From CAZUDI01 sp964618975 (GTDB taxonomy: Bacteria; Desulfobacterota; Desulfomonilia; UBA1062), in the NCBI GenBank assembly GCA_964618975.1, contig CAZUDI010000038.1:1-38347 (forward strand): a DNA stretch of 38,347 nt, read 5' to 3'. Positions 29,778 to 36,736 of this stretch are shown here, in pieces; within the stretch, counting starts at the first letter, position 1, and each line of letters begins with the position of its first letter. A program made the position numbers and the translations under genes. The notes beneath the pieces were generated by a model. It was not told where the DNA came from and did no database searches. It saw only the letters and a list, made by a program, of their open reading frames with translations.

Positions 29778-29860
29778 ATCAGGGGCAGGTGCTCCGGGGC
29801 AAGCTTATGCCCCTCCCTGCCGCCGCAAGCGGTAAAATAATCGACCCAGGGCGATTGAGA
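29778..29860 (+). repeat. Dispersed intergenic repeat, copy D
   Basis: ATCAGGGGCAGGTGCTCCGG, AAGCTTATGCCCCTCCCTG, GCCGCAAGCGG and CGACCCAGGGCGATTGAG follow the family order with more changes. It lies between the third flavoprotein and the tetR gene. Confidence 0.6.
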
Positions 29861-29904
29861 GACGGTGCCTTGACAATGCACGTGAATACAGGGAAGATCC
29901 CCCC

Positions 29905-30498
29905 ATGAACAAACCGCGCAAGAGACTGAGCTCCGAGGAGCGGCGGCAGCAGATCGTCGACATCACGCTGAGGCTGATCGCCGAGGGCGGCCTGCAGGAG
30001 GCCAGCATGGCCCGCATCGCCCGCGAGGCCGGCATTTCCGAGACCGCCGTCTACCGCCATTACAGCACCCGGCGCGACATCATCCTGGCCGCACTCGACA
30101 GGGTGACCGCGAAGCTGATCGACAACCTGCACTCGCAAGAGGACAACGTGATCAAGCGCCTGCGCGCGGTCAGCGCCAACCTCTACGACAATGTCATGGC
30201 CGACACGCAGGAATCCCGGCTGTTCTTCGAGTTTCTGTGCGCCCCGCCGCGCGAGGACCTGCGCGAGCGCATGCAGGAGCGCTTCCATGGCGTGATCCTG
30301 GCGATCGAGAGCCTGCTGCAGGATGGCGTCCGGCAGGGGTCGGTGCTCCCCGGGACGGATACGACGCAGGTCGCCTGGGAGATTTTCGCCCTGGGTTTCA
30401 CCCTGCATTTCGTCACCCTGCTGAGATTCGAGAGCTCCCTGACCAAGGACAAGGCCATGCACGCCATCGAGGACATCCTCACCAAGATCTCTGCCTGA
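29905..30498 (+). CDS. TetR-family transcriptional regulator
   Basis: This 197-residue regulator has the N-terminal TetR helix-turn-helix at about residues 14-58 (RRQQIVDITLRLIAEGG, then ISETAVYRHYSTRRDII). An all-helical ligand-binding domain follows, with FFEFLCAPP and WEIFALGFTLHFVTLL lining a likely hydrophobic pocket. It is the fourth gene in line with the three flavoproteins. The palindrome TGTTAG-N7-CTAACA at 25044-25062, over the cluster promoter, is its likely target (inference). A TTGACA at 29870-29875 lies close to its start, but no matching -10 is evident. Confidence 0.9.
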   Translation: MNKPRKRLSSEERRQQIVDITLRLIAEGGLQEASMARIAREAGISETAVYRHYSTRRDIILAALDRVTAKLIDNLHSQEDNVIKRLRAVSANLYDNVMADTQESRLFFEFLCAPPREDLRERMQERFHGVILAIESLLQDGVRQGSVLPGTDTTQVAWEIFALGFTLHFVTLLRFESSLTKDKAMHAIEDILTKISA

Positions 30499-30600
30499 GC
30501 TTCCCGCAGGGATACCGAAATAGGTCATGCACGCCCCGGGGAGGGACAAGGATCCTTGCACGAGCCGCATATCGGTGATCCGGCAGAATGTGTCACCCGA
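30499..30600. other. Short spacer after tetR
   Basis: Nothing coding is seen here. An imperfect CGGCCC...GGGCCG stem spans 30601-30624, inside the repeat that borders the assembly gap. Confidence 0.4.
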
Positions 30601-30655
30601 CGGCCCGGCTTTCAAGGGGGCCGTGTCGTGATTTGGGCATGAACCTGCCTGAAAG
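30601..30655 (+). repeat. 55-bp direct repeat, left copy at assembly gap
   Basis: These 55 bases (starting CGGCCCGGCTTTCAAGG) are identical to 30756-30810 on the other side of the N run. This is the pattern expected when two contig ends share one assembly k-mer. Confidence 0.9.
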
Positions 30656-30755
30656 NNNNNNNNNNNNNNNNNNNNNNNNNNNNNNNNNNNNNNNNNNNNN
30701 NNNNNNNNNNNNNNNNNNNNNNNNNNNNNNNNNNNNNNNNNNNNNNNNNNNNNNN
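30656..30755. other. Assembly gap (100 N)
   Basis: Exactly 100 N, the conventional length for a gap of unknown size. Because the flanks are identical, the true sequence may have no gap at all, or may be a longer repeat. Confidence 0.98.
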
Positions 30756-30810
30756 CGGCCCGGCTTTCAAGGGGGCCGTGTCGTGATTTGGGCATGAACC
30801 TGCCTGAAAG
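30756..30810 (+). repeat. 55-bp direct repeat, right copy at assembly gap
   Basis: Identical to 30601-30655. With the following bases it forms a terminal inverted repeat CCGGCTTTCA (30760-30769) / TGAAAGCCGG (30805-30814), which suggests that the assembly broke at a repeated palindromic element. Confidence 0.9.
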
Positions 30811-30989
30811 CCGGATGTGCAGGGAACGGTCCCCGGACAGGCCCTGTCCGCCTCTGAGATCCGTGTGGGGCTCCCTGTCTGACCGGCCTTATGGCGGGGG
30901 CAGAGCGAGAGCGGCAAGCCTGCCGCCGAAACGGTCGATGGCGCCCGCTGAGGGAAAGCCTTCCCGAAAGATTCTCCCCTTGCGGCTGA

Positions 30990-31012
30990 GGGGCGGCCTT
31001 CAGCCGGCCCCC
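30990..31012 (-). terminator. Possible hairpin after the histidine-kinase remnant
   Basis: The imperfect GC-rich inverted repeat GGGGCGGC...GCCGGCCCC lies at the stop of the remnant reading frame. No T-tract follows. The spacer 30811-30989 shows no gene. Confidence 0.3.
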
Positions 31013-31239
31013 TAAGAGCCCGTACTCAGGGCCTCGCGTACCTTGGCGGCCGGCAGGACGGTGTACCCCTGGAGTTCGAGCATGATGCGGGTCAAATCCA
31101 GGATCGCCGTCTCGTCTTCCACGAGCAGGATAGTCTCGCGGCCGGGCGCGCTCGGAGGCATGGGCTCGTCCGCCGGAGGGGTGGCCTCGGCGGCGTGCCG
31201 GGGCAGATAAACCCTGAAGGACGTTCCCCTGCCCGGCTC
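31012..31239 (-). pseudogene. Remnant of a hybrid histidine kinase (end of ATPase domain plus start of receiver domain)
   Basis: The frame reads EPGRGTSFRVYLPRHAAE, the last motif of a histidine-kinase ATPase domain, then a short linker. It continues with ETILLVEDETAILDL and GYTVLPAA, the start of a receiver domain, before a TAG at 31012-31014. The kinase core, the receiver phospho-aspartate and the rest are missing. The gene at 36737-38347 has the same sequence order (EPGQGTTFRIYLPLH, then LLIVEDDPTLLE, then GYTVLSAA), so this is a decayed relative or a recombination scrap. Its 5' edge abuts the amylase stop codon. Confidence 0.8.
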
Positions 31240-31243
31240 GCGG

Positions 31244-33202
31244 CTACCAGCGGTTGGTCAGGACGAGGGCCTCGGAGGGGGCGATGCCCCTCACGGCCAC
31301 GTAGGCGATATCCCCCTCCCGCTGAACCGGGAGGGTCTCCCCCACCGCAGAGGAACCGACAGACCCCGCACGCAGAGCAGCGGTGTTGGCGATCACCCGG
31401 AAGAGCCCCGCCGCCGGGGCGTTGAGGGCGGCATCCACCAGGATGTCGGCCCCGCGCGCCTGCGTGCCGTGGGGGTTGACCACGCACAGCACCTCCTCGT
31501 CGTCGAGGATGCGCGACCAGGCGATGAGCTCGCCGGCCGGGCTCTCGGCGAAGGGGGCCCCGAAGTTGCGCGTGGGACGGAGGTACTGCCGGCCGTAGAT
31601 CAGTGGGGCATAGGCCTGGCGCACCCTGATCATCTCCCTGATCCTGAGGTAGACGGGAAAACCCTGGTCGAAGAAGTGCCCGCCGAGGGTGCCGAAGGCC
31701 CCGAAGCCGGGCAGATGATCGTCCAGGCCCGCCGGAGAGGGTGCGAGACCGGCCTCCCCGCTGCGGCGAGGGTGCTCGGCGCCGAACATGGTCTCGCGCA
31801 GGTAGCGGTCGGTGGAGCTGTCCGCGATGCCGGGCACCCAGCGGGATTCCCCCTCCTCGGGCCCGCCGAAGGCCTGTTCGGTGCCGTAGTAGATGCAGGG
31901 AATGCCCAGCGAGAAGAGCAGGATGGCCGCGGCGGCAGTCACCTGGTGGTCGTTGGAGGCACCGCGCGAGAAGCGCGCCTTGGGCCCGCAGACGTGGTCG
32001 TGATCGTCGACGACCTTCACGTGCCGGTGGGCCGAATCCCGGTGGGAGCCCAGGACGGGGGTCCACTGCCCGACCAGGCCGAAGTAAACCGACGCCCGCG
32101 CGAGGCCCTTGGCCACCGACGTGAGGGCCAGGCGCGACTCGCCGATGTCGAGGGTGGCGCTCAGGTTAAGCTCCAACGCGTCCAGGTAACGGCCGGCGTT
32201 GCGGTCGGGGCCGCCCACCTCGCCCACCAGGAAGAAATTGCGCTTGCCCAGGCCGCAGGCGAACTCCTTGAGCGTGCCGCAGAAGCTGCGGCCGGCCTCC
32301 TTGGGCACGTGCTTGAGGGTGTCGAGCCTGAGCCCGTCGATGTCGGTCAGCGCGATCCAGTACTTGTAGCACTCGGCGAGGTCGCTGAGCGTCGGCGGGT
32401 CGTCGAGGTTGAAGTCCCGAAAGGAGCCGTCGAAGTCCGTGCGCCGCATCTCGGCATGCGCGTCGTCGATGTCCTCGCCGGACAGACTCCCCTTGCCGGC
32501 GCGGGTGTAGCAGCGGTCTTGCTGCAGCTCTCTCGGCCAGACGCCCGTCTCCCTCTCCTCTACGGGCCCCTGGCTCGGCCGGCCCTGGCCGTCGAGCCAG
32601 GGGCCCTTTTCGTAGTAGGCCGGCCAGGGCCGGTAAGGCGGGTCGACGATCCCGCCGGCATAGTCCCAGTTGTGGCCGGAGTGGTTGAAGACGGCGTCCA
32701 GGATCACCCGGATGCCGCACGCATGCGCGGCCTGGACGAGCTCCACCAGGTCGCCCCTGGTTCCGAAATGCGGGTCCACCTCGAGGAAATCCTGGATGGC
32801 GTAGCCGTGATACTCATCGCCGTGGCGGCGCTGCTTGAAGAGGGGTCCGATCCATACGGCCGTGATCCCCAGATCGGTCAGGTAGTCCAGCCGCGACTGG
32901 ATGCCCTTGAGCGTGCCCCCCTGCCAGCGCTCGCCGCCCGAGCGCGCCCAGGCCTCCCAGCGAAACCACACCGGCCGGGAGAGGTGCGGGGGCTGCGTGC
33001 GGTCGCTCCCCGGCCGGGCAACCCCGTCGCAGAAGCGGTCGGGCAGGAGGAAATAGAGCACCTCGCTGCACCAGTCAACCGGCGAGGGGTAGTAAGGCAC
33101 GCTCCCCTGGCCAGTGACCCGGAAGGGGGCGCGGCGCGGCAGTGTGAGATCCCGCAGGGAGGCGGGCCGGTCCCGGGCGAGCATGTCGTCGACAAAGGGC
33201 AT
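31244..33202 (-). CDS. GH13 alpha-amylase-family glycoside hydrolase
   Basis: This 652-residue enzyme hydrolyses or rearranges alpha-glucans. All conserved GH13 regions are present: region I DAVFNH (169-174), region II GLRLDTLKH with nucleophile Asp294, region III FLVGEVG with acid/base Glu328, and region IV VVDDHDHV with Asp402. The remainder of the (beta/alpha)8 barrel follows, then a C-terminal beta domain containing VLCVVNPHG. No signal peptide is evident, so a cytoplasmic role in storage-glucan use is likely. The ATG at 33202 has GAGAGA just upstream. The stop abuts the histidine-kinase remnant. Exact substrate (amylase, maltogenic or neopullulanase type) cannot be fixed. Confidence 0.9.
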   Translation of the reverse strand: MPFVDDMLARDRPASLRDLTLPRRAPFRVTGQGSVPYYPSPVDWCSEVLYFLLPDRFCDGVARPGSDRTQPPHLSRPVWFRWEAWARSGGERWQGGTLKGIQSRLDYLTDLGITAVWIGPLFKQRRHGDEYHGYAIQDFLEVDPHFGTRGDLVELVQAAHACGIRVILDAVFNHSGHNWDYAGGIVDPPYRPWPAYYEKGPWLDGQGRPSQGPVEERETGVWPRELQQDRCYTRAGKGSLSGEDIDDAHAEMRRTDFDGSFRDFNLDDPPTLSDLAECYKYWIALTDIDGLRLDTLKHVPKEAGRSFCGTLKEFACGLGKRNFFLVGEVGGPDRNAGRYLDALELNLSATLDIGESRLALTSVAKGLARASVYFGLVGQWTPVLGSHRDSAHRHVKVVDDHDHVCGPKARFSRGASNDHQVTAAAAILLFSLGIPCIYYGTEQAFGGPEEGESRWVPGIADSSTDRYLRETMFGAEHPRRSGEAGLAPSPAGLDDHLPGFGAFGTLGGHFFDQGFPVYLRIREMIRVRQAYAPLIYGRQYLRPTRNFGAPFAESPAGELIAWSRILDDEEVLCVVNPHGTQARGADILVDAALNAPAAGLFRVIANTAALRAGSVGSSAVGETLPVQREGDIAYVAVRGIAPSEALVLTNRW

Positions 33203-33234
33203 ATCTCTCTTTCATAAGCCTGCATCCCCGGGTG

Positions 33235-33810
33235 TCAACAGCGCCCGGGGTTCTTCTCCAGAAAGGCCCTGCGCCTGTCAAGCTGACCGCCTTCAGGGGG
33301 CAGGCAGAGTTCATGCACCGATGGCACAAGAAGCGCAGTAAGCCCCCCCGGAAGCCAGAGCCATGGCCGGACCGCTGGCATAGAAGGCAGGGGACAGCCC
33401 CAGACAAGGCCAAACCCGGCAAAAAGGATGAACCTTGCGTGCCGTGCCGGGGGATGTGGCCGACTGCTCCAGAACCCGGGTGCTCCGTGACTGGCCCGGC
33501 ATCTCACCCTGCGCCCTTTTTCGGCACAGTGCGGGCAAGGGGAGCACAGCACGCGCACTTCAGCCAACCCGAAGAATCCGATGATCAGGATCAGCCATAA
33601 CGCCGGCAACCACCCGCGCGCCTGACGGATGGCCGCCCCTCCCACGCTGAAGCCCGGCGCGGCCGGCAGGTAAAATCCTATCAGGTCCCGGAGTGCGAAA
33701 TGGCACGGCAGGGACTCGCGGACGGCGCGCCCCTCGCTGGTCCGAGCCGTGCAGGCGGCAAGGGGTTTGCGTGAGGCTCCAAACAGCGCGCGCCCCCCGG
33801 CCGGCCTCAC
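33235..33810 (-). pseudogene. Frameshifted gene for a small cysteine-rich membrane protein (conserved hypothetical)
   Basis: The frame contains LIGFYLPAAPGF, a hydrophobic segment WLPALWLILIIGFFGLAEV and a cysteine motif VRVLCSPCPHCAEKG. A second hydrophobic stretch is FILFAGFGLVWGCPL. This layout matches, from memory, a conserved hypothetical family of anaerobes in which the second helix pair is followed by a second CxxC-type motif. That motif (LLRFLCHRCMNSACPLKAV) is present but in another frame, reached by removing one base from the 7-C run at 33343-33349. The frame then returns near the end (AFLEKNPGRC), implying a second shift. The start is unclear; the ATG at 33810 gives a poor N-terminus. 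The gene is either decayed or wrongly sequenced. The function of the family is unknown. Confidence 0.5.
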
Positions 33811-33835
33811 GGATCAGGAGACCGATTGCGGTACC

Positions 33836-34525
33836 TCAGGATTCCTCACTGCCGATAAGCCGGTAGACGAGCGCACCCAGCAGGGCCCCCACGAGGGGCG
33901 CCACCCAAAAAAGCCACAGCTGGCCCACGGCCCAGTCGCCCACGAAGACCGCCACGCCCGTGCTGCGGGCGGGGTTGACCGAGGTGTTGGTCACGGGGAT
34001 GCTGATCAGGTGGATCAGGGTGAGCCCCAGGCCGATGGCCAGGGGGGCCAGACCCAGGGGGGCGCGTTTGTCCGTGGCGCCGATGATGATCAGCAGAAAC
34101 ATCATGGTCATCACGATCTCGCAAACCAGGCAGGCCGGCAGGGAATATCCCCCCGGCGAATGGGCGCCGTAGCCGTTCGCGGCGAACCCCTGCGCCACCG
34201 AGAAGCCCGCATGGCCGCTGGCGATAAGGAAGAGCACGCCCCCGGCCACGATCCCCCCCAGCACCTGGGCAACAATGTACGGCAGGAGCTCGCGCAGCGG
34301 AAACCGTCCGGCCGCCCACAGACCGAGGGAAACCGCCGGATTGAGATGGCAGCCGGAGATGTGCCCGATGGCGTACGCCATGGTCAGGACGGTGAGGCCG
34401 AAGGCCAGGGCCACTCCCAGAAAGCCGATGCCGAGCCCGGGAAAGGCGGCGGCCAGAACCGCACTGCCGCAGCCTCCGAGCACCAGCCAGAAGGTACCGA
34501 CGAACTCCGCCCCATACTGTTTCAT
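33836..34525 (-). CDS. aqpZ: Aquaporin Z water channel
   Basis: This 229-residue MIP-family channel has six membrane helices and both half-helix motifs, HLNPAVS (NPA 62-64) and SVNPARS (NPA 184-186). The selectivity filter is that of a water-only channel: Phe42, His172, Thr181 and Arg187 correspond to the F/H/T/R set of E. coli AqpZ. The ATG at 34525 follows GAGGAG. A good promoter lies 38-65 bases upstream. It is a monocistronic gene, for water movement across the inner membrane. Confidence 0.95.
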   Translation of the reverse strand: MKQYGAEFVGTFWLVLGGCGSAVLAAAFPGLGIGFLGVALAFGLTVLTMAYAIGHISGCHLNPAVSLGLWAAGRFPLRELLPYIVAQVLGGIVAGGVLFLIASGHAGFSVAQGFAANGYGAHSPGGYSLPACLVCEIVMTMMFLLIIIGATDKRAPLGLAPLAIGLGLTLIHLISIPVTNTSVNPARSTGVAVFVGDWAVGQLWLFWVAPLVGALLGALVYRLIGSEES

Positions 34526-34562
34526 GATTTTCTCCTCTCATTCTATAAAGATACAAGTATCG

Positions 34563-34590
34563 ATAATAAGCCCGGCGCCCCACCGGTCAA
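34563..34590 (-). promoter_or_regulatory. Promoter of aqpZ
   Basis: On the minus strand TTGACC (34585-34590) and TATTAT (34563-34568) are separated by 16 bases. Both boxes match five of six consensus bases. Confidence 0.6.
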
Positions 34591-34948
34591 GACGCCCGGC
34601 AGTGGAGCTCTGGGGGCCCTCTTCGAGCGCCCTGTCGGGCAACGCCCTCCCTCCCCTGCCGGCTTGCTTTCCAGCGTGACGACCTTATAAATTATAGCGA
34701 TTGTCCTGGGGTCCATCTCCTCGATCGAGTTGTCTTCGGGCACCAGCGTGAAACCGGGAAGATGCAGGCACCCGACCTCCCCCTTGTCAGCTGAGATTGT
34801 TTCCGACCAGACCGGTCTCGTTTTCCGGGAAAGGGAAGATGCACATCCGACAGCGGCAGGTACAGTCCACCCGCCATAACCCGCTGGCCTGGTCCATCGG
34901 GGCCCAAGACGCATGGGCGGCCTACTGTGCCCGGGCCCCCGGCTGTAA
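34591..34948. other. Gene-free or unrecognised spacer
   Basis: Open frames here on both strands have shadow-like composition or no start context. A short AT-rich patch at about 34685-34700 could hold a promoter. Confidence 0.35.
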
Positions 34949-35086
34949 AATGATGCGTGGGAGGGGAGACAGGTCCCGGGCACTCCAGGCGGACGGCATG
35001 CCGGGCACGCGGCGCGGGGCCTGCACCACCTGGGCTGCCATGTCCGCAGCAGCGCCGCCATTATCCGCGCGGCGGAGTCCCGTGGT

Positions 35087-35296
35087 GTGGCGGCGCTGCA
35101 GACGCAGACCCTGCACAGCAAGGGCGGCGCGATCACGCGTTGCACCTTTCTCGATACGCAGGGGCTCTGCGGCGTGCCGCTGGAGCTGCTGGAAACCCGC
35201 CTGATGGGCCTTCCCCTGGGCCAGTCACGCCTGATCATAGACATCGGCCGGCTCATGGGCGACTGCTCGCGTTATGGCCCCCGCGAGGTGGCCTGA
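35087..35296 (+). CDS. Hypothetical protein fragment (69 aa or longer)
   Basis: The plus-strand frame from GTG 35087 to TGA 35294-35296 has protein-like content (for example TRCTFLDTQGLCGVPLELLE and RLIIDIGRLMGDC). The antisense frame shows the serine-run pattern typical of a shadow. The frame stays open back to 34949 (HHLGCHVRSSAAIIRAAESR) but has no ATG, GTG or TTG there and no good ribosome-binding site. It may therefore be the 3' part of a decayed gene. No family is recognised. Confidence 0.4.
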   Translation: MAALQTQTLHSKGGAITRCTFLDTQGLCGVPLELLETRLMGLPLGQSRLIIDIGRLMGDCSRYGPREVA

Positions 35297-35314
35297 GCGC
35301 CTTCTGCCGAGAAC

Positions 35315-35397
35315 ATCACCGGTATGCACCCCAGGGTATGCTTTTGTCCCTCCTCGCCGCTGCAAACAGCGGGGAATGCGATCCATAGCGATTAAAG
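35315..35397 (+). repeat. Dispersed intergenic repeat, copy E
   Basis: GGTATGCACCCCAGGG, CCGCTGCAAACAGCGGGG and GATCCATAGCGATTAAAGG are in the family order. It lies about 375 bases upstream of the SDR gene. The rest of 35398-35772 shows no gene and no convincing promoter. Confidence 0.7.
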
Positions 35398-35772
35398 GCA
35401 TCGAAGGTGGCCATCTCTGCGCAAACAGTCTCAGGAAAATGAAAAGATCCCAAGCCGCACGCAGTCGGCCCGGCGCAGTTACCGGATAGGGGAAGGCCTG
35501 CACGCCTGCGGGGTCAGAATCGCCGGCATGCGGCCGCCCCAGGCTGAGAGCGCGACGGCGTGAGCCGGCTCCCTCCGGCAAACAGATCTGTCGCCACGTC
35601 CGGCCCCCCTGAGGGATGATCCGGCAGGGATCCTGCCTGCGAATCAAGCCGGTTCAGACAAAGCAATCCGCCTTTCCCAAGACGAGGTATGCTCACCCGC
35701 ATCAGAAAGCATTGAGTTCCTCCCCCGGCAGTCCGATAGGATCAGGGACCAACCACAGGGAGGGGAATCCGC

Positions 35773-36624
35773 ATGCAGCAGGGACTGCGCATCTTCGAGA
35801 GGGCCGTGGCGATCGTCACGGGGGGGGCCTCGGGTATCGGCGGCGCCCTGAGCGGGGAGCTGGCGCGCCGCGGAGCTACGGTGGTCGTCGCCGACCTTCA
35901 GGCCGGGCTGGCGGAAAAGACCTGCGCCGCGATCCGGGCCCAGGGCGGCCGGGCCGAGACGCAGGCGCTCGACGTGCGGGATCCCGCCGCCGTGGAGAAC
36001 TGCGTGCAGGGCGTCCTGAAACGCCACGGCCGCCTGGATTACCTCTTCAACAATGCGGGCATCGGCGTCGGCGGCGACACCCACCTCCATACGCGGGAGG
36101 ACTGGGAGCGCATCGTCGATATCAACCTCATGGGGGTCATCTACGGGGTGCAGGCGGCCTACCCGTCCCTGCGCGCGCAGGGCTTCGGGCACCTCGTCAA
36201 TACCGCCTCCGTGGCCGGGCTCGTGGCCATGCCCGGGATGGCGGCCTACAGCGCCACCAAGCACGCCGTGGTGGGGCTGTCGAAGAGCCTGCGCGTTGAG
36301 GCGGCCGGATCAGGCGTGCGGGTGAGCGCGCTCTGCCCCGGGGTGATCCGCACCCCGATCCTTCAGGGCGGCGGTGTCCTGGGGAAGATGCACGGCGTGT
36401 CGCAGAGCGCCATTGACCGGATGACAGGGATATTGCGGCCCATGGACCCGGCCGTCTTTGCCCGGCAGGTGCTCGACGACGTGGCCCGCAATCGCGGGAT
36501 CATCACCGTCCCGCACTGGTGGCGCCTGTTCTGGTGGCAGCACCGGCTCATGCCCACGGCCCTCCAGTATGCCCTCGACCGGCGCATCTTCGAGTTCCTC
36601 CAGAGGCGTCAGCAAACCTGGTAA
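35773..36624 (+). CDS. Short-chain dehydrogenase/reductase (SDR)
   Basis: This 283-residue NAD(P)-dependent oxidoreductase of the classical SDR family has cofactor motif TGGASGIG at 16-23, NNAG at 93-96, and catalytic Ser146, Tyr159 and Lys163 (YSATK). Asp41 at the end of the second strand (VVVADLQ) suggests a preference for NAD over NADP. A C-terminal extension with HWWRLFWWQHRLMP is aromatic-rich and may touch the membrane or a lipid substrate. The start follows GGGAGGGGAAT. Its substrate is unknown; SDRs with such tails often act on fatty or isoprenoid alcohols (inference). Confidence 0.92.
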   Translation: MQQGLRIFERAVAIVTGGASGIGGALSGELARRGATVVVADLQAGLAEKTCAAIRAQGGRAETQALDVRDPAAVENCVQGVLKRHGRLDYLFNNAGIGVGGDTHLHTREDWERIVDINLMGVIYGVQAAYPSLRAQGFGHLVNTASVAGLVAMPGMAAYSATKHAVVGLSKSLRVEAAGSGVRVSALCPGVIRTPILQGGGVLGKMHGVSQSAIDRMTGILRPMDPAVFARQVLDDVARNRGIITVPHWWRLFWWQHRLMPTALQYALDRRIFEFLQRRQQTW

Positions 36625-36652
36625 TCGCTGCCCGGCGGATCGTCTCTCGCGA

Positions 36653-36688
36653 GCTGCCCGGGGCCGTGGCCTTCCCCGTGCGGGCAGC
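36653..36688. terminator. Possible bidirectional terminator between convergent genes
   Basis: GCTGCCCG (36653-36660) pairs with CGGGCAGC (36681-36688), with an inner GGCC-GT-GGCC stem. It lies between the convergent SDR and histidine-kinase genes. No T-tract is present. Confidence 0.35.
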
Positions 36689-36736
36689 CCCTGCGGCGCA
36701 ACGCCGTCCGGGTTTCCGGTCGGCCCGCCTTCCCCG

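Noticed and set aside
31469..33217. 582-residue plus-strand frame
   Set aside because: Antisense of the GH13 gene, whose catalytic regions are all intact on the minus strand.
34543..35256. 237-residue minus-strand frame
   Set aside because: It has serine and proline runs typical of antisense frames and overlaps the aqpZ promoter and the better plus-strand frame at 35087.
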